From contig JAEVLN010000039.1 in NCBI GenBank assembly GCA_018350325.1, forward strand, positions 248,001-312,000: DNA of 64,000 bases, written 5' to 3'. Source of the stretch: Globodera rostochiensis. Lineage: Eukaryota > Nematoda > Chromadorea > Rhabditida > Heteroderidae. This document shows positions 34,291-45,247 of the stretch, piece after piece. A program made the position numbers and the translations under genes. The notes under the pieces are model-generated. The model made no database searches. It was not told where the DNA came from and saw only the letters and a list, made by a program, of their open reading frames with translations. The stretch's first letter is position 1, and each line of letters begins with the position of its first letter.

Positions 34291-36058
34291 ATTTTTGAAT
34301 TTTTTATTAAATTTGTAAAGAGATTTGCATCCGTAAATTTAAAAATAGGGTAACTTTTTGTAGTTTTTAGGAATGGGAAGGTCCCATCGCCGAGAAAAAA
34401 TTTTTTTTGAAGATTTAACGATGTTTTAGTTAATGTTCTTTGTTCAAAAAATTTTGTTTGGGAGCCCTGATTTAAAAACTTACATTCATGCCAAAATAAA
34501 TATTTTATACGATTTAAGAATGTTTTAAATGTTTTTTTTTTAAATTTGACGTTCTTTCTCCGAAAATATACCTCATTCCTTCAAAAATTATTGATTACAT
34601 ATGTGAGAAAACTTTATGTCAATTTTGTTGCATTAATTTGTCTAAAAATGTGACCTTAATAATGCTTTTGATTTTTTTTGAATGTTTAAAAAATATTCCC
34701 TTGGATATAAACGCGAATTTTCAACATAATTACCCCTTTCTGCTGATTAAAAAGTGATTAAGACTAATCCCAATTTTTAAGTTATTTTTAGAAACTTTAC
34801 ACATTTTTTGTTTAAAAGGAGCGCCAATGAAATAAGCCCAAAATTTCTACACTCAAAATTCCATGCCCAAAACATTGTCGCAAACGAAATTTTGCGTCTT
34901 TTGATCAGAAAAGCCAAATTTATAAATTTTCGAAATTGGCTTGAATTCCGGAAATATTTAGGCCAGCCATTTTTTATAAAAATTCCTGTGGCGCAAAAAT
35001 TTGTTTTTACTAATCAAAAAAACGATTACAGTAATTTTTAAGTTAATTTGATCATCAGACACCCCCTTCATAGAGATCTGAAGACAACCGAAATATACTG
35101 AAAATGGGCGTAATTTCGGACAAAAAAATCCCTGATGGCTTGCAAAAAATTTTATGGGAAAAATGTAAAGAATTTCCAAAAAAATCTTTTCCAATGTGAT
35201 TTTGTGCTTTTGAATTGAAGGATGTTATCGATTTTGTGTCCGCCCCGTGCTCCCACATTTGCGCCCCTCGGTTTTTCGATAACCTTTTTTTAAATTCAAT
35301 TAAAATTTGAGGAAAATTCTTTTGGTGAAATGGAGATGGCCAAGGCTGACGAATCTTTTCAGGTCATAAAATTAAGCGTTTATTTCCTTTATTCGAATTT
35401 TAGTGAGGACCGTTTAACAGCAGAAAACTTGGAGAAATTGTTGTTCTTGCATTAACCGTCTGTTCATAAACTAGTGTCGTAATTCAAGGATTTCCTATGT
35501 CAATCAAATTGATTGACAGATCAGAGAAATGATGAGGGAAGGGCAACTTTTTCACCCCTCCCCAATTTTGCACTTGTTTACCATTCCCCCCCCCCCCCAA
35601 ATCACTGTTATCTTCTGCCACCCACCCCCCCCCCCACTGTACGTATAGTGAGTGGCATTTTGAAGGCTTTTATCAGCCCAAAGTACACTTTTTACTCCTC
35701 TCCCCCCAAATTGGTGGAACGATTGTTGGCCAATAAATACCTTCCAATCAATCCACTCACTCATTTGTCCCCACCAATCAAGCAGTTCAACTGCACTTCT
35801 CCACTCAAACATTTGTTCGGCCCCGCCTTGTTGTTCTCCCAGCACTGCTTGGGCCCGGACCCCTTCCAATTTCCTTCCTTTGGGGAACTCCCTCCCCAAC
35901 TCACATTTGGCCATTGCCCTTAGGGCTTCATTCAAACCCCCTTTTTTGTGCCTTGGCAAAATTGCCACATTTTATGTCCCAATTTTGCCCCACTCCCCCC
36001 ACTCGGTTTCCTCCGGGATTTCCACATTCCTGGTGATTTTCCCTTCACATTTTTGTAA
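34291..36058. other. AT-rich then proline-coding low-complexity spacer
   Basis: 34291-35500 is AT-rich without recognisable genes. 35540-36050 contains C runs (35586-35598, 35623-35635) and open frames of low-complexity Pro/Ser composition on plus and Gly-rich on minus. I cannot assign a product to either frame. Confidence 0.5.
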
Positions 36059-36059
36059 G

Positions 36060-36081
36060 GGTTTAATTACCCAACTTTGAG
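36060..36081 (+). other. SL1-like spliced-leader sequence
   Basis: GGTTTAATTACCCAA then CTTTGAG matches the 22-nt nematode SL1 leader at 21 of 22 positions (CTTTGAG where SL1 has GTTTGAG). The base pair after it is CG, not the GT donor of an SL RNA gene, and no Sm site follows at the expected place. It is therefore more likely a reverse-transcribed trans-spliced leader, or a chance or element-borne sequence, than an SL RNA gene. It lies about 110 nt before a retroelement primer-binding-site-like sequence. Confidence 0.55.
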
Positions 36082-36159
36082 CGTTTCAAATAAATCGGCA
36101 TTTTCTTATTGCTTTGGTCTCCGACCCCCAGCCTTCCGATCCGCCCGCCCGCACCAAAA

Positions 36160-37130
36160 TCCCACAAGTGGCGACCCTGGCAGGGACCGAACTGTGCATC
36201 GGCCAACTCTCGCCCGGCAGCACTGAACAACGAACGACGTGCCAACAACGTCGCAACGCAAGCTGAGGCCCGAACCTGCGGACTCAGCACAAACTGGTAG
36301 ACCGGAGGGACGAAAAGTTGGGATCACGGGATATAGTTCTTGTCCTTCGAGGCAAGAATTATCATCCGTAGGAATCGGAGCAGTTGAGGTCCTTTGAGGC
36401 CCGGACTGCATCCAAGGGAGGGGTGCGAAAAGGGGATAGAAGAGGATTAGTGACTGTCCTTTGAGGCAGTAACTAACGCCGTAGGAGGAAGCAATAAGTA
36501 CTCCTTGTCCACGAGGCAAGAAGTAATCAAACTTGGGGGGCGTTCAAACAAACTCAAAGCCCTTCAAGGCGAGAGTTTGCCAAATTTCGCGCGCTACACC
36601 AGCTCCCTTTGAGGCAACTGGTGTCAGTCTCAAAACAGGCGCAACTCAAAGCGTCCGGTCCAAAACGTCAGGTGTGCTACACCAGCGGCCCTTTGAGGCA
36701 ACTGGTGTCAGTATCCAACCAAAACCGGCACAACACTCACGTGTCCGGTCCAACGCGCAGCAACTGCAAGCAATAAAGCAGCAATGTCCGGCCCTGTTCA
36801 ACGGCGAATCAGCGCCGCGTTGAAAACGCTAGGCAAGGCACGGAGTGCCACCGAACTGGAAATCCAAACGGATAACGCTCGTCCGGCCTGGGAAATCGCC
36901 CTTCAGCTCGAATCACAAGTGGACCGGATCGGGAAAGAAGTGCGCACCATGGAGGAGTACTTGGATGAAATGCGCGAGGCCTCGACGGCATGGTCGGAGC
37001 TCATGCGTTCACTATCGTCCAAGGAGCGCGAAGAAGAAGAAACAGACTAGGTTGCCTTCGACAAGAAGGAACGGATTGCCGAACGCTACGAGGAAGCCAC
37101 TACGAAACTGCGCGACTAACGAAAGCGGCG
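36160..37130 (+). mobile_element. Bel/Pao-like retroelement 5' part: PBS and gag start
   Basis: AGTGGCGACCCTGGCAGGG at 36169-36187 looks like a primer-binding site of the TGGCGACC type found just after 5' LTRs. A 600-bp leader follows with repeated CCTTTGAGGCAACTGGTGTC segments (36605-36630 and 36689-36715). It leads to an ATG at 36784 (MSGPVQRRISAALKTLGKAR) and an acidic/basic helical stretch. This resembles the N-terminal gag of Pao-like elements and stops at 37048. The frame continues briefly after the stop (KKERIAERYEEATTKL). The rest of the element is missing. Confidence 0.55.
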
Positions 37131-37184
37131 TCCGAAAGACCGAACGAGAAACAGAACAGCTGTTTAAAACGACTGGTAGTTGAC

Positions 37185-37600
37185 CGATACGCAAATAGAA
37201 ACTCGGAAATCCAATTTTGGTTTTTTGCCAGCGAGTTCTTTTTCGCTTGCCGCTTAAATGTGTCGACCATCCGCGCGGCCTGGCCGTTACAGTGAAGCTG
37301 GTACGGCGGCGAGAATATATGCTTACCGTAAACACTCTTGTAATCCCCCATAAGGGATTATTTTTCAACCTACTCAGAGAGTAGGGGATTATTAGAGGTT
37401 GGGGGGATTATTTTTCAACCTACTCAAAGAGCGGGGGATTATTAGAGATTGGGGGATTATTAGAGGTTGGGGGATTACATGAGTGTTTACGGTAATTCCC
37501 TGCTGCTTGCAAAATTTCTCAAATTCAAACGAATAAATGGGAGTCCATTATCGCTTACGGTTTCCTTCGGTAGACCCTACCGGTGAAACACATTGTTTTA
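37185..37600 (-). mobile_element. Integrase fragment of an LTR retroelement, interrupted
   Basis: The minus-strand segment 37500-37600 encodes PKETVSDNGLPF with the integrase catalytic DNG motif. The segment 37185-37320 encodes SPPYQLHCNGQAARMVDTFK and LAYRST, matching the HPxxNGQAER...FKRxLK...FLLAYRxTP pattern of Ty3- and Bel-type integrases. Between them sits the TIR element at 37326-37492. Ignoring that element and one TA, the frame runs on across the site. It is opposite in orientation to the gag piece at 36784. Confidence 0.7.
37326..37492. mobile_element. 167-bp TIR element (MITE) with TA target duplication
   Basis: Terminal inverted repeats of 24 bp begin CCGTAAACACTC at both ends and continue TGTAATCCCCC, with one mismatch. 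They are flanked by TA at 37324-37325 and 37493-37494. Internally, GGGGGATTATTTTTCAACC and ACTCARAGAG-type segments repeat. It carries no ORF. TA duplications point to a Tc1/mariner-type mobiliser. It is inserted in a decayed integrase frame. Confidence 0.88.
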
Positions 37601-38286
37601 GACACTGATGGTGTTCTGGGATGTTTCGTGCGTGTCAAAAAAATAATTTTGGAATGTTAAAAAAATCCTGAACACGGAATTACGAAATGCCAAAAAAAAA
37701 TACGGAATAAGGAATTGCGGGTGCGTCTCATTCAAAAAATCACTATTCTCAACTCCATAAACATAGGGGAAAGATTATGTCCTTTGCACAAACATTTTGC
37801 TTGTCATCCTTCATTTTTTGACAAATCGGACGACATTCTGCCGGATGAGTCACAACGAGTTCAAAAAGCAAGCGAGTTTTTACTCGGGTGGTACGGGACC
37901 GCGACTTTTGGGGAAAAAACCGGGACCGGGACAAATTTGACTCGCCTGGTCAAAAAACCCGGGACTAAGGGACAAAAGAAAAAAATTATTGATAAAAACC
38001 CGAGAGCATTATAATTTTAAAGGAATTTTGAAAAACCGGGACTAAAATTTATGTACCAAAATGGAAAAATTAAAACATTTTTTTACAACTGGTCCCGGTC
38101 CCGCGTACTACCCTAGTTTTACTACAGCTGGCCCTTTCAGATTCTTTGGGTTTCTTCATTACAAAAAAATTGGGTTGGATATGAAGCTGCGTCCCTATAT
38201 TCAATTATAGATATCGAGAAAAAAGTGAATTGTCGAACTGTCTATTGACGAATCGTTTCATTCACTTAGCAACATTGACAATTCAT

Positions 38287-40428
38287 TCAAACACTCCCCA
38301 AGTTCGAGTTCCCAATTTCCTGAACATTTGCCGCGGCATTCTCTTCCACAGAATGCCCATCGACAGAATTTGTATGAAATTGCTGTCGTTTAAATTGCTT
38401 TTTCCATTTATACAAAGTGACTTTTCCAATTTTTAATATTTTGACAATGTCCACATCTCTAATTTTAGGGTTTTGGCCCTTAATTTCATAATAACGCTTC
38501 ATCAATTCCTTTTGTTCGCTGTGGGATTTTTTTGGTTCTATAAAAGAATTTTTAATTAATATAAATAAATAATAAATTGGCATAAAATACTCACTGGTTT
38601 GACCAAATTCTCGTTGCCAATTGAAAATTGTTCTAAAACTGAGGCCCAACTCTTTCGCGACAGTTTTATCTAATTCATTTTTATATGAATTTTTGAATCC
38701 GTCCCGCTTTAACTCGGCTTTCATTTGATCAAATTTTTCTACCAAAATTTTTCGCTTATTTTTTGGGGTATTTTGATTTAAGCCAAATGCTTTTTTCCAT
38801 CGGTTTATTGTGCGAACATTTACACCAAATCTTTTAGTAATTTCTTTGTCTATTTCTTTGCATGATTTTTTGTTCTCACCGGAACGCTCACTTTTCATTT
38901 GCATTAACTTTTTCACAATTTTAAGCTTTTCATCGTCCGGGTAATTTGGCCCTAAAGATGCAAAATTTTGAAAAATGAAAATTAAAATTGAGCTCGCAAA
39001 ACTCACTGGTTTGGCCAAGTTCACGTTTCCAATTGTAATTTGTTTTAAAATCGAGACCCAATTCTTTTGCGACAGTTTCACCAATTTCGTGATTATAAGA
39101 GTTTTTGAGTCCCGCCAGCTTTAACTCGGCTTTTTTCTGATCAATGCCTAATTCTTTTTTCCATTTATATATTTTTGAGCGACTGACATTTAAATGTTTA
39201 GCAATTTTCTCATCAATTTGAGTCCATTCTTTTGTCGAGTATTTTCCTTTTCGCTTAAATTCGTCTTTCATTGCTTGAAGGGTTTGCTTCATTTCCAAAA
39301 ATTTGTTCACAATTTCGTGCTTTTCTTCTTCAGAGTGACAAATTCCTAAAATTTAATAAATTTTAAGATGCTTTTGTTTTAATTCTGAACTTTTTCTTGA
39401 ATTTTGTTGATCATTTGTGTGATTGAGTTCCTTAAAATCTTCGCTTTCTGAATAATCCGTTTCCCAAAATGTTTCGTTGGATGAATGATTATATGCTTCT
39501 TCGGACTCTTCACTGCAATTAGCTTCTTCAAATGATTCATTTTGTGGCATTTTGCTTCTAGCCCTAATTTTGCGGGCACTTTTGCTCAATGGCAAAATCA
39601 TTTTTAGCCGAGGTTCATCTCCTGCAACAACTTCAACCGGTTCAACTTTTATTAGCTTTGGTTTTTCTTCAACTTTTTGTGACCCATTATTTTGTTCAAA
39701 TTCATGTTCAATTTTAACTGTTCCTGAATTTCTTATGTAAACTAAAATTATTAGATTATTGATTTATTCGATCATACAAACAATGGACCAAATTTTGGCC
39801 CAAAGTTTTTTAATATTATTGTTCAACACTCATTGTGCCAGGATTTGCTCTGTTCTGTTCTGATTTATCAGAATTCTGGACGTTTACCCGCCAATACCCC
39901 CCCCCCCCCCGCTTTCACACAAATTTTTGCAAAATTAAGCATTTTGCTTTGCAATTTCGGGAAAATTTCAAAAAAAAAAATCGGTTTGCATAAATTCCTG
40001 ATCGTTTTGTGCACCAGAATTCTGTTTTATGATTTCTGGTTTTTAAAATGGTGAGAACATCACTGATTTGTACCTTGCACATTAACTGCTCCATAATGTG
40101 GTTCTCGCTTAATTTTAAGGGTTCCTTTTAGTGCAGATTCGTTCTGACATCTTCCATCAAATTGCTTCTCGTCCGGTTCAACCTTAAATCCCGATGTTAA
40201 TTTGGGTTCTCGGATGAAAAAAGGTAAAGCCTAAAAATGAAAAACAAAATTCTCGGAATTTTATTTTTGTGTTTCATGACAAACTTTGATTGTTGGCTGA
40301 GATTTAATCAGAGTTTCGCTTGCTTGAGGCGCTGACACTTGCCAAAGTTCATCAAATAAGTCATTGGGAAATGTAAAAACATAATTTAATAAACCAAAAT
40401 AAATTAATTGTTGAATGGTATATTTCAT
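38287..40428 (-). CDS. Six-exon SHM relative (copy 13) with five HTH modules
   Basis: Exons 40285-40428, 40074-40230, 39391-39723, 39007-39345, 38595-38951 and 38287-38537; all phases agree, giving 526 aa. The signal peptide is MKYTIQQLIYFGLLNYVFTF, followed by NDLFDELW, an echo of the TFDELFVDEWW block. Exons 2-3 encode an acidic region with four SUMO-consensus-like sites (FKVEP, IKREP, VKIEH, IKVEP) and a Ser/Glu-rich part (EESEEAYNHSSNETFWE). Exon 4 holds HTH cores IAKHLNVSRSKIYKWKKEL and TVAKELGLDFKTNYNWKRE. Exon 5 holds ITKRFGVNVRTINRWKKAF and TVAKELGLSFRTIFNWQRE. Exon 6 holds DIVKILKIGKVTLYKWKKQ and the family tail. The exon 3 donor (A|GTTCAG) and exon 1 donor (A|GTTTGT) are weak but supported by frame and by the relics at 28202 and 29870. 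There is no GQIEPNSTDQ repeat. Confidence 0.75.
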
Positions 40429-40911
40429 AATTAAGTTAGCTTAAAATGATAAAACATTTATTATTGTATTAAAATTATTTAAAATTAGAAAAAACTTTAA
40501 AATTTGCCATTTTTGTGCTCAGTTGACAAATAAAAGTTTAAAAATTTCTAAATCCAAAATAAATTATTCAAAAACTCAATCATATTTTTTTTTAATTTAA
40601 ATTGGTGAAAACGCAATATGTACGTTTTTATAGAAATTACTTAAATAAAAATGAATAAAATAAAACGTTGCAAATTCTTGATGAATTAGCAAAAAAAAAA
40701 ATATGGATGAAAAATTGCAAAATATAGACCAAATTGGACAAAAATTGCAAAATATCGACGAAATATGAAGTAAATTTTTTTCAAATATAGCAAAAAATGG
40801 GCAAGATCTTCCTAATTGAAGTAATAAGAGAAATAAAAATTTTTATTATGTAAATTAAAGGCATTTCAGAAAAATTTTTTGAAAATAAACAAGAATTTTA
40901 AATTTTCATTT

Positions 40912-41016
40912 TTGCCTTTTCCGAATATTTCATCAAATGTTTTGAGCTCCAATTTTACGGATTCGGCTTTGTCCAGTAAATTTGTTGAGAATAATGAGAC
41001 CAAAATTCTCTTCCAT
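40912..41016 (-). pseudogene. SHM 5' fragment (copy 14)
   Basis: ATG at 41016 is followed by a damaged signal peptide (a deletion after GAAGA shifts the frame). The SLDKAESVKLELKTFDEIFG stretch is readable in the family frame. It stops at GGAAAAGGC and runs into AT-rich sequence. The conserved GACAGCCCACAATTGAG upstream block is present at about 41110-41127. Confidence 0.75.
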
Positions 41017-42204
41017 TTTTTTGGGCAAAAAACCTCTGAATTATTTTGTTTTAAAAATTTTTTCTTAAAAAAGGATAAAAAATATTCAAAAATGATTGAA
41101 AGTAATAAATGACAGCCCACAATTGAGATGGGTATACATATAATATCATATTCTTTTTATAAATGCTATATCCGAATCAATAATATTTTCCCACTAATCA
41201 TCTTTTCTTACATAAATGGCGATCGATATTTATATATACAGGGATGTCGTCCTTGACAAAAAAAAATACGAACACGAAAATACGGAACGACTAAAAAGAC
41301 GGAATTGTACGGAATACGGTACGGAACGAAATACGGTCTACCGGATCCGAACCGGTTAATCCGCGTAAAACACTCGGACTATATAAAACCAAAATTTTTC
41401 AAACGAAAAATTGGGCAATCTGCGGTTTTTGACCAATTATCTTTACATTAAGCCAAAAATTCAAATTTTTTTATCGGCGGCCTGTCGGCACTGCCTGACG
41501 AGTCTAGGAGAATTGCGCACCGTGAAAAAAATAAATTCAATAGGGGGGCCCTTTTAGTTAACATTTTCAAAATATTTATATCTCCGAAAAAATAGTCAGA
41601 ATATGTTAGTTGATACGCTGATTACGAATTCGTCACTAGAAAATCAAATTGAGAATTTAAAGTGGTTTAAGCCACCCTGGCTTGGGGTTCGTTAGGTAGG
41701 CTTAGGCCAACCTGAGCTTAGGGGTTCAATCAGCGCATCAAATAACATAATTTCATATAATCTTGTTCATTTTTAAAATTTTGAAGGATGCATTTTTTGT
41801 TTCAGAGGCCTTCATATGCCCATTTTAAGCTTTTAGGAGGATGGGGTGTCGGCGGTGCCGATAGGCGCCGCCGAGAAAATTTTGAATTTTTGACTCAATT
41901 TGTTAAGAAAAATGATCCAAAAACCACAATGAATTGGTCGACTTTATGCTTTCAGTGGCGGCCCGTCGGTGCCGATAGGCGCTGCTGGGAGAAATTTGGG
42001 GGTTTTGTTAAGCAATTTCACCAAAATTTTCGCAAAATTGAGCATTTTTCTTCGTAATTTCGAGGAAAACATTTTTACATAAGAGTGGAGGATGTACGGC
42101 GGTCTTTTTTTGTAAGTATTTTAATTTAAAAATAATTGAAAATCATTAAAAATGTTCCGTTAATGGGGGATAGAATGTGAAGGCCAAGAAAGGTTAAAAA
42201 AGTG

Positions 42205-42275
42205 ATCGCACTGTAGCGGGTTCGAACCCAAAAGACAAAATCGTAAAGACAAACCACTGAGCTATAAATTTACCT
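42205..42275 (-). repeat. tRNA-like SINE head (minus strand)
   Basis: On the minus strand TATAGCTCAGTGGTTTGTC (A-box-like) is followed 32 nt later by GGGTTCGAACCCGC (B-box-like). T-arm pairing and acceptor pairing are poor, so a functional tRNA is unlikely. The flank ACAGTGCGATCACTT resembles GAGTGCAACTT after the 32268 copy. Confidence 0.55.
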
Positions 42276-42776
42276 GTTGGACGCATGTAAAAAAGATTGA
42301 AATTTTGTCAAAAAGTTGGCAAGACCACTGCCCATCCTTGCCAAAAATTTAAAAACCGGGACCTCCGACTTTCGAAATTATTTTCGATAAACAGCCCATT
42401 TTTGTCGAAATCGAAAATCGAAAGGAAAAAAACGTCGAAAATCGAAATTCGAAAATCGAAATTTCGACATAGCCCTGGTTGGGACAGGCGCTCTTTTAAC
42501 TTAGCCGCCTGTTCATAAACTTGTTAAGTTGGGACAGGCGCTCTTTCAACTTATGGTAGCCAGATCCTATATTCAATTGTTTTTGACTCATTTGTTTGTA
42601 ATTTATCGAAAAAAATGAATTGTCAATTTTTTATTGACGAATAGTTTCATACAAATTTTGCTAAAAAAAAGAGTATTTTCAAAAGAAATGTAAAACAAAA
42701 AAGATTAAAAATCATTAAATGCCAAAACATTTTTTCAAATGATTAAATATTCACTCAAATTAAAGTTCCCAATTTC

Positions 42777-44214
42777 CTAAACATTTGCTGCGGCATTCTC
42801 TTCCACAGTATGTTCATCGACAGAATTTGGATGAATTTGCTGTCGTTTAAATTGCTTTTTCCATCTAACCAAAGTGGCGATGCCAATTTTCATAATTTTG
42901 GCAATGTCCTTGTCACTAATTTTTGAATTGTGGCCTTTAATTTCATTATAAAGTTTCATCAAATCCTTTTGTTCGCTTTGGGCGTATTCATATTTTGGTG
43001 CTGTAAAAGACTTAATAAAAATAAATAATTAAATTGGGCTCAAAATACTCACCGGTTTGGCCAAGATTTCGTTTCCAATTGTAAATTGTTGCAAAACTGA
43101 GGCCCAATTCTTTTGCGGCAGTTTCATTTATTTCATTTTGATAAGTGTTTTTGAGTCCTGCCCGCTTTAACTCGGCTTTAATTTGATCAAATTTTTCTAT
43201 CAAATGTTTACGTTCTTCCTTTTTATTCACAACTTTATGCATTTTTCGACTTAGGCCAAATTCTTTTTTCCATTCATATATTTTTGAGTGATTTACTTTT
43301 AAATGTTTAGCAATTTTATTGTAAATTTGATTCCATTCTTTTTTTGAATATTTTCCTTTTTGCTTATATTCGTCTTTCATTGCGTGGAATTTGTCAATAA
43401 TTTTAAGTTTTTCATTTGAAGTCATTTTTTCACCATTTTTGGCATTTTCAAAGTGATCAGACTCTGTCAGAGTCTGATTAGTTGAATTGGGTTCAATTTG
43501 TCCAGAGTGATCAGACTCTGTGAGAGGCATAGGATTCTGATCAGTTGAATTGGGTTCAATTTGTCCAGAATGATCAGACTCTGTGAGAGGCGGAGGATTC
43601 TGATCAGTTGAATTGGGTTCAATTTGTCCAAGCTGATCAGTTGAATTGGGTTCAATTTGTCTAAGCTGATCAGTTGAATTGGGTTCAATTTGTCCAAGCT
43701 GATCAGTTGAATTGGGTTCAATTTGTCCAAGCTGATCAGTTGAATTGGATTCAATTTGTCCAAGCTGATCTGTTGAATTGGGTTCAATTTGTCCAAGCTG
43801 ATCAGTTGAATTGGGTTCAATTTGTCTAAGCTGATCAGTTGAATTGGGTTCAATTTGTCCAAGCTGATCTGTTGAATTGGGTTCAATTTGTCCAAGCTGA
43901 TCAGTTGAATTGGGTTCAATTTGTCCAAGCTGATCAGTTGAATTGGATTCAATTTGTCCAAGCTGATCAGTTGAATTGGGTTCAATTTGTCCAATTTGGG
44001 TGTTCTGCCGGTCGATTTGGTGATGGACATTTTGTCCAAAGTTTGTTGGCGACATTTTTAAATCTTGGGCGGCTTCATCTTTCTCCCACCATTCATCTAC
44101 GAATATTTCATCAAATGTTTGAAGTGGCAATTCCTCCAATTGTACGGATTCGGCTTTGTCGAGCGAATTTGTTGCAAAAAATAAGACCAAAATTAAAAAC
44201 CAAAACTCATCCAT
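42777..44214 (-). CDS. SHM copy 15: three HTH modules, repeat array of 15 units
   Basis: Exons 43053-44214 and 42777-43000; phase-1 intron with GTGAGT donor; 461 aa. The signal peptide is MDEFWFLILVLFFATNS. Thirteen 11-residue units (LGQIEPNSTDQ with S-for-P and R-for-G variants) are followed by two longer units with PLTESDHS spacers, about 15 N-S-T or N-S-T-N sites in all. HTH cores are IAKHLKVNHSKIYEWKKEF, AAKELGLSFATIYNWKRNL and DIAKIMKIGIATLVRWKKQ. The paralogous CAG codon near the end is TAG at 42777-42779, so the final EIGNSNSGSI is lost (ends ENAAANV). Upstream ATGs in frame (44364) are not used, since MDEFW begins the signal peptide. Confidence 0.85.
43480..44010 (-). repeat. 33-bp coding minisatellite of SHM copy 15
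   Basis: Thirteen tandem 33-bp units (plus-strand text AGCTGATCAGTTGAATTGGG then TTCAATTTGTCCA), followed toward lower coordinates by two composite units of about 63-66 bp. Each unit carries the palindrome TGATCA. Variants GGATTC and GTCTA recur six or seven units apart, suggesting a higher-order duplication of about 200-230 bp. Confidence 0.92.
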
Positions 44215-44844
44215 TTTCTGAATTTTTTTATAATTTAAATGCAAAATTCGATTGCAAAAATTTGTCAATTTTGTGTTAAAGAATTTTTCGCAATAAATTT
44301 TAAAGAATAATAAATATTCACAAAATGAAATAAAATAACTAAAATGGTGAATTTTTAGCCCCATATAAAAGCAAATAATAAAAACATATTCTTCAATAAA
44401 TGTCTCACCCGAATCTTTTCATGACATTTCGTTAATACGTCCGTCACTCAGAAAATCAATTATGTTTGCGATTATTTTCCAAAATTCTGCCAGCTTAAAA
44501 TTATTGATTACAATTAAAGGAAGAGATGGCAATTTCCGGTCGCTTCTATTAGAGGCCGGATGATCAGAATTGGCCAGGGCTTCCCCCCCCCCACCCCCCT
44601 CCTATGGTTTTGTCAACTTTGAGGGGCTATAACTTTCTTCGAATTTATGTCTGTTAAAACGGTTTAAAATGTACAATGAAACAAAGAATTATTTTAAAAC
44701 ATTTGCCCTTTTTTCTAATAGAATCTCAAGACAATCTTTGTGCCCCTTACGCGTTGAAAACATTTGTGATTATGGTTTATGGGAATTGGGCAAAAAATAA
44801 CATTTTGAAGTTACAGTGATTTTAAATGGTGGATTCCACAACTA

Positions 44845-45045
44845 TTATGATCACGAAATAGATGAAACTGCCGCAAAAGATCAGTTTTATAACAATTTAC
44901 AGGTGGAAGAGAACTTGACAAAACCAGTGAGTATTTTGAGCCAATTTTATTGTTATTTATTTAATTAAAATTATTCAACAGAACCACAACATAACCATAA
45001 CGAACAAAAGGAATTGATGAAACGTTATTATGAAATTAAGGGTCG
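44845..45045 (+). pseudogene. SHM fragment, plus arm of an inverted pair (copy 16a)
   Basis: CACGAAATAGATGAAACTGC, AACAATTTACAGGTGGAAGAG and ACCAGTGAGTATTTTGAG give the end of module 2 and donor. Then comes an intron with TTCAACAG acceptor, and the start of exon 2 (GAATTGATGAAACGTTATTATG). The HTH core is missing a segment (GCAAAAGATCAG). The sequence ends in GGGTCGG-type repeat at 45046. Confidence 0.7.
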
Positions 45046-45129
45046 GTTTCATTTGAAGTTTTTTGGGGTTGGGATTTTGTCGTTTTTGGGTTAGTCGAGA
45101 TTTTGTCGGGTCGGGATTTTTTGGTTCTT

Positions 45130-45247
45130 ATTTCATAATAACGGTTAATCATTTTTTTTTGTTCGCTGAGGGGGTGTTTATTTGGTTCTGTAAAAATTTT
45201 TTAAATTAATAAAATAAATAAAATTTGGCGCATATACTCGCCGGTTA
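45130..45247 (-). pseudogene. SHM fragment, minus arm of the inverted pair (copy 16b)
   Basis: On the minus strand: donor-like GGCGAGTATATG, an intron, CAGAACCAAATAAACACCCC, and the exon-2 start ending CCGTTATTATGAAATAAG. It faces fragment 16a across about 85 bp of TTTTGTCGGG-type sequence, forming an imperfect palindrome. Confidence 0.65.

Noticed and set aside
36060..36081. SL RNA gene
   Set aside because: The leader is not followed by GT and there is no visible Sm site or stem-loops; kept only as an SL1-like sequence.
36106..36519. 137-residue minus ORF
   Set aside because: It lies opposite the retroelement leader and shows no motif; probably a chance frame in GC-rich DNA.
42205..42275. 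tRNA gene on the minus strand
   Set aside because: A and B boxes are good, but acceptor and T-arm pairing fail; reported as a tRNA-like repeat instead.
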